NCBI GenBank assembly: GCA_029255685.2
Contig: CM055314.2
Coordinates: 5,908,399-5,972,398, forward strand
Origin: Silene conica
Taxonomy: Eukaryota; Streptophyta; Magnoliopsida; Caryophyllales; Caryophyllaceae
Reading direction: 5' to 3'
Length of the DNA: 64,000 nucleotides
Under the pieces are notes generated by a model. That model was given only the letters and a program-made list of their open reading frames with translations. It was not told the origin of the DNA and did not search any database. Within the stretch, counting starts at the first letter, position 1; every line of letters starts with the position of its first letter. The translations under genes were made by a program, and so were the position numbers. Below are positions 12,621 through 22,014 of this stretch, piece after piece.

Positions 12621-15600
12621 ATGGCGACAACTTCTCTCTCTTCACTATCATCTCTAGTTACCAATACAACTCCTGTATCTCACCATTCCAAACCCAATTC
12701 AATATCTCAACTCTCAAGAAGACGATCGTCGACGACAACCAAGTGTGCAACCGTGTCGAAACCTGTCGAAAAGAAGAGGCTTTGGAAGAGAGACGAATTC
12801 CCAGCAATTTCAGAGAAATTAATTCCGGGTTTTCCGAATAAGAGAACTCCTATTAAAAATGTTAAGAAGAAGATTGATCGAAAGGCGAAAGCTGCTGCTT
12901 GGGCTAGTACTGTTACTGAAGCTCTTTCTGAACGCATTGCTAATAAACAATGGATTCAAGCTCTTCAGGTTTTTTCTTTTTATTTTAATTGACGCAATTT
13001 TAGTTTCGGGTTTGTGAAAACAGTGTTTTTTAGCTGTTAGCTATGGCGGGTTTTGGAGTAAACGATGATACGAGGGTTTTACTAAATATACTAGTTACTA
13101 CTCATCTCTTAAATGGGATGGGTTCGATTCCTGGCTCTTGCGAATGAAAAAACGGAACTTGGGAGGCGTTTACCCGTTACATTGTCATCAGTATTCCGTA
13201 CGAGATTGCCCTAGCTGTCGGTAGGGATAGGGGAACATGCCCTTAGAGTTAGACTTAGCTGATACGGAGTATAGTTGTGGCATTAACAAAAAGTGTAGTG
13301 ACATTATCAATGTTCGTGGGTTGATATGTAAGACTCAGTCATTGTGTATAGGGTGACGGTTGATAATTTTACACTGTATTTTGGAAAACCAGCTGGGCGA
13401 GGTCTACCCATTAAATTGTCTTCAGTACCCTGTAGAAGATTTCCTCAGCTGTCGGTAGGGATAGCAGTCAAAAAAATGAAAGACTCAGTCATTGTGTATA
13501 GGGTGACGGCGGATAATTTTACACTGTATTTTGGAAAACCAGCTGGGTGAGGTCTACCCATTAAATTGTCTTCAGTACCCTGTAGGAGATTTCCCCAGCT
13601 GTCGCTAGGATAGCAGTCAAAAAAAATGAAAGACTCAGTCATTGTGTATAGGGTGACGGTTGATAACTTTGCAATGTATTATGGAAAACCAGGTGGGCGA
13701 GGTCTACCCATTAAATTGTCTGCAGTACCTGTAGGAGATTTACCCAGCTGTCGGTAGAGATAGCAGTTAAAAAAATGAGGGGAACATGCCCTTAGACTTG
13801 GCTGACACGGAGTATACTTGTAGCATTAACAAACAGTGTAGTGACATTATCAATGCCCTTAAATTATTGATTTCGTGGGTTGATATTTAAGACTTAGTCA
13901 TTGAGTAAAGGGTGACGGCTGATAATTTTGCACTGTATTATGGAAAACCAGCTGGGTCAGGCAATCTCCCGACATAACTAAGGTCCTCCAGTGGGGCTGT
14001 GACTCTGTGAGAGAGATGGAAACAATATCTTTATGTCGTTAACTATGATAAGGTTACATTCATCCGAACCTTCTAGCATTTAGCATGGCATGTACTTGAG
14101 CGGAGCCCGTGAAGAACTGTAATGTTACTCCAATAGTTTATGTTTACTTTATTTTGTTAGGGGAAAATAAAGTAAAGGTAAACTATTGGAAGTTTTTGCC
14201 AAAATGGTGCTCAAAACGAAACTATTTAACAAACTGGTGCTCTTTTGAAACTATTTACCAAAAATAGTTCCACGTCACCATTTTTGGTTTTTCCTTTTTT
14301 TTTTTAATTCTTTGAACATGTTGCTGTCTGATCGACCAGTTGTTTGGCAAAATAATTGAAATTGGGCAGAAACTTTCAGAAACTTTGTATGCATCTGGTC
14401 GCTATCTGGGACAGCGACCTGTTGAAGGGGAGGTTTTTTGCAAATTCTGAAATTGGGCAGAAACTTTTATAAGTTGGATGTGCATCTGGTCGCTCGACCA
14501 GTTTAAGAGGATGCATCTGGAAAAAATCAAAAATTTGTTAACCATGGACATGTTTTAAATCCATTCATTCTTTCCTTCTTTCCATTCATTCCTTCAATTT
14601 TTTCCGTCCCTGCATTTTAAATCCACATCCACAGCATAGAAACAACAACTCGACTTTGGAAACCATGTTCATTTCATTGAAGATGCATAAAAACAACTCG
14701 AGTCTTAATACATAAACAACATGAACCTAATGTTTAAAATCAACATTAACAAAATGTTTTAAAACAACAAAGCCACAACCCACTAATCTTGCCTTCGACT
14801 CTTTCCCTTTTTTCGCGCTCGTGATGTGGATGCACCGGCTTCACCTTCTTGACCTTGTAAACGATGATCGAGCTGTCGAAAGTCATATCTTGGTGGTGAT
14901 GGAGGTGCCGGTTCTTGATATTGGATGAGATGACCTTGGTTTGTATTTCGCAAAGCATCAAGTGACACGCTGCGAACCCTCCCGAGAACTTGATACATAC
15001 CCAAAGGAGCGTTCTCAGGTTAGTGGTTGATGAGGTCATTCGTGGCGTTTTGGTTGTTTACCCCATTTCCGTCTACATTTTGAAAATAAAACATTGTTAG
15101 AATACTAAAACGTGATAAATAAGTAATAATCTAATAAAACATTGTTAGAATACTTACGAGAGTTTGATAATCGGTGGCGGTAGGGTAGTAGTAGTGATGA
15201 TCCACATAGTCTTCATTGACATTTGCACATGGCGGGGCAATACGGAGACGTGTGATAGCATTGTACCACTCGTAATATTCTGCATCACGACTCATAATCC
15301 CCGAGTATGGAGTACCCGGTTCAACGGTTTTGCGCATTCGATTTCGCCATTGGTTAATGTATTGAGCATACTCGATTGAATAGTTCGCCGTAGTATCTCC
15401 TTGGCGATTAGATGCATGCAACTCGGGACCGGTGTTGCACAATTCGGGAATAGGTTGGTCCCACCCAAATTGGCGCATAACTCGGTTAGGAAAGTGCCAC
15501 TCCACCATCTCGAAACAAATTAGAGGAACGATAACATACCACTTCTCTTGATTTTCCGTGCATCTATGTGGTAAATAATTGAGTATTGTTTGAGTGTAGG

Positions 15601-18600
15601 GTACCCAAACAAACTGCAACTCAACCATGTTATCGAACAAATCTCTTAAGACATTTACACCCTAGTCGATGATCCTTATAATATCGGGCTACCCTAAGCC
15701 ATTTACAGCCCAAAGGATCAACACCAACACGCATTTGTGATCCTAGTGGGTACTCCACACCCTCTTCCATCGGTATGGTTGACCTCCGAATAATCGGACG
15801 GGCTATCGAGATCCTCTCCCAACTCCAAAGTTGCAATAAAAGTACAGGACCGGCCATTTGACAAACTGATTTCTTACTTGCCCTACACATGTTCCGGTAT
15901 AGGCATGCAAGAACTCTGCTTCCCCAACTAATTTCATCTAATCTTCCTAAATCCTCCAACAAGGGAAGGTAAAGTGTGCTCACTTGGTTTCCGGTTTTGT
16001 CCGGAAACAATACTGCACCAATTAAATACAGTAGATATGCTCTGACATATTGATGCAAAGTGGCCTCACTCGCATTTTGTGCTAACTGTTGGAAATTGTC
16101 ATGTAACCATACTAGTTTAAGCTTGGAACCCTTCAATGCTTCGTTTGATGGCCTAGCACCAAGTAGTTGTTCACACATGTAAGCCCAGGGGTGTTCACTA
16201 CTACCCGTCACAGGTATCCCGATCACCTTTAGTCCAAATAATACTTGGACATCTTGAAAAATAATGGTTGTTTCCCCGAACGGCAAGTGAAAGGTATGAG
16301 TTTCTTCCCTCCACCTCTCAACTAATGCGATGATCAAGTCGCAGTCTTGCAATTTCGGAAACCGAATGAGCACACTTTACCTTCCCTTGTTGGAGGATTT
16401 AGGAAGATTAGATGAAATTAGTTGGGGAAGCGGAGTTCTTGCATGCCTATACCGGAACATGTGTAGGGCAAGTAAGAAATCAGTTTGGCAAATGGTCGGT
16501 CCTGTACTTTTATTGCAACTTTGGAGTTGGGAGAGGATCTCGATAGCCCGTCCGGTTATTCGGAGGTCAACCATCCCGATGGAAGAGGGTGTGGAGTACC
16601 CACTAGGATAACAAATGCGTGTTGGTGTTGATTCTTTGGGTTGTAAATGGCTTAGGGTAGCCCGATATTATAAGGATCATCGACTAGGTATAAATGTCTT
16701 AAGAGATTTGTTCGATAACATGGTTGAGTTGCAGTTTGTTTGGGTACCCTACACTCAAACAATACTCAATTATTTACCACATAGATGCACGAAAAATCAA
16801 GAGGAGTGGTATGTTATCGCTCCTCTAATTTGCTTCGAGATGGTGGAGTGGCACTTTACTAATTGAGTTATGCACCAATTTGGGTGGGACCAACCTATTC
16901 CCGAATTATGCAACACAGGTCCCGAGTTGCATGCATCTAATCGCCAAGGAGATACTACGACGAACTATTCAATCGAGTATGCTCAATACATTAACCAATG
17001 GCGAAATCGAATGCGCAAAACCGTTGAACCGGGTACTCCATACTCGGGCATTATGAGTCGTGATGCAGAATATTACGAGTGGTACAATGCTATCACACGT
17101 CTCCGTATTGCCCCACCATGTGCAAATGTCAATGAAGACTATGTATCAAACTCTCGTAAGTATTCTAACAATGTTTTATTAGATTATTACTTATTTATCA
17201 CCTTTTAGTATTCTAACAATGTTTTACTTTCAAAATGTAAACGGAAATGGGAGTAAACAACTACAACGCCACGAATGACCTCATCAACAACTACCCTGAG
17301 AACGCTCCTTTGGGTATGTATCAAGTTCTCGAGAGGGTTCGCAGCATGTCACTTGATGCTTTGCGAAATACGAACCAAGGTCATCTCGTCCAATATCAAG
17401 AACCGGCACCTCCATCACCACCAAGATATGACTTTCGACAGCTCGATCATCGTTTACAAGGTCAAGAAGGTGAAGCCGGTGCATCCACATCACGAGCGCG
17501 AAAGAAGAGAAAGAGTCGAAGGCAAGATTATTGGGTTGTGGCTTTGTTGTTTTAAAACATTTTGTTAATGTTGATTTCAAACATTAGGTTCATGTTGTTT
17601 ATGTATTAAGACTCAAGTTATTTTTATGCATCTTCAATGAAATGAACATGGTTTCCAAAGTCGAGTTGTTGTTTCTATGCTGTGGATGCGGATTTAAAAT
17701 GCAGGGACGGAAAAAATTGAAGGAATAAATGGATTTAAAACATGTCCATGGTTAACAAATTTCTGATTTTTTCCAGATGCATCCCCTTCAACTGGTCGCT
17801 GTCCGGGACAGCGACGAGATGCATGTCCAACATATAAAAGTTTCTGCCCAGACTTCAGAATTTGCAAAAACCCTCCCGTTCAACTGGTGGGACAGCGACC
17901 AGATGCATGTCCAACTTATAAAAGTTTCTGCCCAATTTCAGAATTTGCAAAAACCTCCCCTTCAACAGGTCGCTGTCTGATGCATACAAAGTTTCTGGCC
18001 AATTTCAATTATTTTGCCAAAAACAATCCTTCAACTGGTCGTGACATGTTCGAAGAATTAAAAAAAAAAGGAAAAACCGAAAATGGTGACGTGAAACCAT
18101 TTTTGGTAAATAGTTTCAAAAGAGCACTAGTTTGTTAAATAGTTTCGTTTTTAGCACCATTTTGGCAAAAACTTCAAACTATTGAGGGGGGTGGAGATTG
18201 GAGGGAGTATATAATTACATGGTTCAAAGTAGCGTCCGGAAATGATAGGGTCTTGAATTAAAATAGGTTGTATGAGAGGACATGCTGTTGTGACAAGAAA
18301 TGATACAGTATATTTTTGCTGATAATCATAACGGGTTTTGAGTCGTTCTGCGGTTGGATGAAGATTACAGATAGCGGGTATAAAGTTGATGTAATTTGGA
18401 TGGGTTAAATCCCTAAATTAGATTTACAGTAGTCAATTGCCCTAAATGACTAAATGAGCTCAGCCATTTGGTTTCGATTGATGTTCAACCATGATTGTGG
18501 TAAAATAAATGAACTTGGCTATATCACCATACAATCAACTAATGACGAAGCATTATAATGGTAACATGTTTGTGCAAAAACAACAACACTGCCCTAGTGA

Positions 18601-20090
18601 GCCGAGGACTCCCGCCTAAGGCGGTATGCTAAAATAACATGGAAAGGCTGCGCTTAGTTTAATGAACCATTTTGTACTATTCCATCAGTTTCCAAAGTCA
18701 AAAAAATTGAGTATTTAGTATTTATCTAAGATGTTTGAGCCAATGTGCTAAATTACTGTAGTAAAGATAATGAGGCTTGTTATTCTTTGTTGGTGAGTTC
18801 AAGTTGTTAAAGATGTATGTTTCGTTTGTTGAACTTATGTATTTCGTTTTGTCACTCTTCGGAATATTGTGGATGTCTGCGTTATTTGGTTGTTTTGTAT
18901 TGAGTTATAATAGGAGAGGAAGAATGAACGAATTTTTGATGGCATAGGTGTTTGAGATGCTGAGAGAGCAACCCTTCTACCATCCAAAAGAAGGTACCTA
19001 CATGAAACTCCTTGGACTACTTGGGAAATCAGGACAGCCTCACCGTGCCCATGAACTTTTTGATACAATGGTAGAAGAAGGGATTGAGCCGACTATTGAG
19101 CTTTATACTACATTACTTGCTGCTTATTGCCGGAGCAAATTGATTGACGAAGCATTCTCAATTCTTGCTAAAATGAAGTCTCTTCCCCTTTGCCAGCCTG
19201 ATATTTTCTCTTACAGTACCTTAATTAAGGCTTGTGTTGATACATCTCGATTCGATTTAGTTGAGTCCCTCTATACAGAGATGGAACAACGAGGAATTCT
19301 GCCGAATACTGTTACCCAGAACATTGTGCTCACTGGATATGCCAAGGCGGGAAAATATGATCAAATGGAGAAGGTCTTATCTGACATGCTTCAAAGTTCG
19401 ACTTGCAAACCTGATGTTTGGACTATGAATGTAATACTCGGTGTCTTTGGTAACAAGGGTCAGATTGAAATGATGGAAAGATGGTACGAGAAGTTCAGGG
19501 ATTTTGGAATTGAACCTGAAACACGTACATTTAACATCCTCATCGGTGCCTATGGCAAGAAACGAATGTATGATAAAATGTCAACGGTGATGGAATACAT
19601 GCGAAAACTTGAATTTCCTTGGACAACGTCCACTTACAACAACGTGATTGAGGCATTTTCTGATGTTGGAGATTCAACGAACATGGAATTTGCTTTTGAT
19701 CAAATGCGTACAGAGGGTATGAAACTCGATACTAAGACCTTTTGTTGTCTTATTAGAGGATATGCGAATGCGGGTCTTTTTCATAAAGTGCTGAGTATTG
19801 TTCAGTTGGCTGGGAGAATGGAGATAGCTGAAAATACGTCGTTTTTCAATGCCGTACTTTTTGCATGCGCCAAGGCCGATGATTTGTTAGAAATGGCACG
19901 AGTTTATACGAGGATGAAAGAGAAGCATTGTCAGCCGGATGTGACTACTTTTTCTATCATGTCCGAAGCTTATCAAAAGGAAGGTATGACAGATAAGATA
20001 TATGATTTGGAGCAGGATATGGAGAAGATCCTCGCTCCTGGTATTAAAGACGAGTCTAGCGAACTAATGGACGCTGTGCATGATGTCTGA
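12621..20090 (+). CDS. Chloroplast-targeted P-class pentatricopeptide repeat protein (At5g48730/At3g06430 type)
   Basis: Two exons, 12621-12968 and 18948-20090, join in frame (TCTTCAG|GT ... GCATAG|GTG) to give 496 residues. The start CACAATGGCG has good context. The first ~50 residues are rich in serine and threonine with few acidic residues, as in a chloroplast transit peptide. Exon 1 ends with the family blocks KRLWKRDEFP, TPIKNVKKKIDRKA and TVTEALSERI...WIQALQ. Exon 2 holds about nine P-type PPR motifs, for example GTYMKLLGLLGKSGQPHRA, PTIELYTTLLAAYCRSKLID and ETRTFNILIGAYGKKRMYDK. It closely resembles what I recall of At5g48730, whose relatives are needed for plastid RNA maturation and embryo development. 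PPR proteins bind single-stranded organellar RNA. The single intron is 5979 bases long and contains tandem repeats and a 4.1 kb palindromic transposon, so correct splicing must bridge a potential giant hairpin. No coding lesion is seen. Confidence 0.92.
13229..13980. repeat. Tandem ~150-bp repeats within a larger duplicated block, PPR intron
   Basis: Units begin with GACTCAGTCATTGTGTATAG at about 13332, 13482 and 13632, and a diverged one (GACTTAGTCATTGAGTAAAG) at 13891. Each includes a GGGTGACGG motif, GGAAAACCAGCTGGG and CAGCTGTCGGTAG. The block before the first unit (13229-13331, GGGGAACATGCCCTTAGA...) recurs at 13778-13890 before the fourth. So a longer unit was duplicated and the 150-bp part amplified inside it. 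Confidence 0.85.
14783..16373 (-). pseudogene. Plant mobile domain (PMD) protein, left-arm copy, frameshifted
   Basis: Read on the minus strand, frame 16373-15630 carries PMD-family blocks: LALVERWREETHTFHLPFGE-like sequence, EVTIIFQDV-like sequence, GLKVIGIPVTG and YLLYLIGAVLFPD. It continues as LLEDLGRLDEISWGS...LYRNMCRAS and VGVDPLGCKWLRVARYYKDHRLG. It then loses frame near 15661, where this copy has one base more than the right arm (CTAGGGTGT against CTAGGTAT). The next frame, 15640-15131, resumes with VELQFVWVPYTQTILNYLPH and FGWDQPIPE. A last exon-like piece around 15004-14783 ends in a basic stretch ARKKGKSRR. The N-terminus is cut off at the palindrome centre. PMD (PF10536, 'serine/threonine-protein phosphatase 7 long form'/MAIN-like) domains occur in transposons and in silencing-related plant proteins. 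Confidence 0.75.
16367..17555 (+). pseudogene. Plant mobile domain (PMD) protein, right-arm copy, with stops
   Basis: This is the mirror copy of the left-arm gene. It starts abruptly at STLYLPLLEDLGRLDEIS, lacking the whole N-terminal third that lies in the unique centre. It keeps the frame across the site of the left-arm frameshift (HRLGINVLRDLFDNMVELQ). It has two in-frame stops that the left copy lacks: TAA at 16609-16611 (GGATAACAA against GGATCACAA) and TGA at 16864-16866 (HFTN-stop-VMHQFG). The last exon-like segment, 17247-17555, ends with the basic ARKKRKSRR stretch. Neither copy can encode an intact protein. Confidence 0.75.
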
Positions 20091-20201
20091 CCGCATACTT
20101 GCTACCATTCCAAATGAAGCAAACCTGCACTCATGCAGTTTTAAGCTCTTGATTTGTTCGAGAGGCAATCCACACCTCGGAGTACAATAGAATATTTATC
20201 T

Positions 20202-20597
20202 TCCTCGGTTCTTCTTTTCTATCGATGACTATACTTTGAGGAGGAGTTGAGACATTTTGAAGATGATGCCACTTAACCCATGTTGAAACATACAAGAGAC
20301 GGGAAATGGAAGATTTTAAAGCTGTATGAGGACGGAGGCCAGAGGGTGCATGAAGATCGGTCTTATCCTCGAGGAAAGTAACTCTTGTTTCACTCTTCCT
20401 GGTTTACGTTCCTGTGTATCGTTATTTCACACGCTTATTTATCCCTTATCGAGGATAAATTGTAGTTTTTGTCCGAAAATTCAAGTAATTTCGATTGTAA
20501 AGCAAATGTGTAGGCTTCATAGGTAATTTGTTGTACGTTGGTGTATAATTAAGCACTAAGAGGTTTCCTTCTTCTGCTGGATCACTGGGTGCTTGGG
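20202..20597. repeat. 3' flank of the PPR gene, copy of the SPL 3' flank
   Basis: This is the partner of 11156-11560, in the same orientation. The match runs from GGTTCTTCTTTTCT through GGGAAATGGAAGAT and CTCGAGGAAAGTAACTC to TTAAGCACTAA and TTTCCTTCTTCTGCT. It starts 112 bases after the PPR stop codon. Confidence 0.8.
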
Positions 20598-22014
20598 CCG
20601 ATTACAATTTTCTGTGATTTTGTCGCGGTTTACTAATCTTGCTGGTGTCGTAAAAATTGGTTTAATGTTGGTTAAAACCGATTGTAATGGTTTGATCTTG
20701 ATTGTTGCGTTACAAATATGCTTCAAACCGTAAAATAGAAAACGGTTTCCGTGCCAATCGAATGTCACGTTTTATATCGGTATCATTGTGACACAAGCGA
20801 CTCGTTCAGTGACCGAAGAGGCTCAGATGGTGTTCATGCTTCTGCTAAATGTTTCATTAGATACAATGTATCGATACCAAATTAACAATTCCGACCAGCT
20901 TTCAAGTATTCATACTCCTTACAATGCACTTCTATCAAACCCATTGTACATCACTATTCGCCGACACCAAGGAACTAAGCTAATAAACAAGCCTACCTAA
21001 CCTTCCAAAAAAATCGAGGCGTGACACGACAAACTAACATCAAGCTGGTTGCTTCGCGGGTATTGTAAGAAATTGTGAGGTTGTTGTACATCTTTCAGAG
21101 AATTATAGGGTTAATTGGTTTTGAGACCGTTCCATCACTTCGATGTGTTATTGTAAGTCGGCTCAACTGTAAGTCAGATCACTCTACGCTCTGTCGATCA
21201 CATGTAAGCTATAGCTCGAGCCAGCAGGTTTGGATATATGTCAAATACGATGCCATAAGTGCTGGAAAGAAACTAATTCCAAGAGAGATCTCCATACTCA
21301 CGTAAGCTTCGGCCTCGCCTGTACTCAATCTCAGCATCGGAGCAGGATTGACCCATGTGATATTTCCTGTTTTTACGGGATTTCCCCATCCCTGAAAATA
21401 TATCCTCGTCGTCTGTCAGTACGAGGTTCTTTAGTGTCCTTTGGTTAGAGGCATTCCTAGGATGCTCATCTGTTTCATTATCTGAATCACATCACAGACG
21501 AAATATTATTATTATTATTTTCATGGTGTAGTAGAAACGTTACAAGCACGTTGAAGAATAAGTATTGTTAGGCATAACAGTAGTTTTTAAAGATCGGACA
21601 AGCGAGCAAGATCAGAGGTTAAAATTGTACAAGAGCTAGATCCATCCATACTGTAACGAACTACCAGAAAAAAAAAACACTCGAGGGTTTGCTCATTACA
21701 AAAACGCTTAACACGGGTAGTTTACTCCACACTGCAATATCAGAAAAAACAGGCCACAAATCGCCTAACACGAAATACAAAACAAACAACGGTAATCAAA
21801 ACGAGGAAACAAATATTTCTTTCTAACCGATGTATCTTGATAGATCACTTTTACTTTAACAGACTGAGATTTCAGAGGGTCAAACACACCATGTCTTACA
21901 TTCTTACCGTCGTCACCGTATCTTACAGAATGAAGGTCCTACCCAAACATTTGGTTGCAAAAAAAAAAAAGTTACTCGATCTATCACAAGACTAGTCTTG
22001 ACTCTTGAATACTA
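20598..22014. other. Intergenic region between PPR and the At1g76660-like gene
   Basis: I see no gene here. The two genes are convergent, so the right part (about 21500-22014) is probably the 3' UTR of the minus-strand gene. A (ATT)n microsatellite lies near 21506-21520. Confidence 0.4.

Larger units (their letters stand above)
14128..18207. mobile_element. 4.1-kb near-palindromic transposon with PMD gene copies in both arms
   Basis: Arms 14189-15982 and 16367-18175 are reverse complements of about 1.8 kb each. They flank a 384-bp unique centre (15983-16366). Arm identity is high over the coding part and lower at the outer edges. The outer ends begin CTCC and end GGAG next to TA on both sides (14126-14127 and 18208-18209). 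The right end reads GGAGGGAGTA, as in Stowaway/mariner-type termini. The left end carries a small extra hairpin (14131-14188, AATAGTTTA...TAAACTATT). The element lies in the PPR intron. Its class is inferred; an inverted duplication of a gene-bearing transposon is equally possible. Confidence 0.75.
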
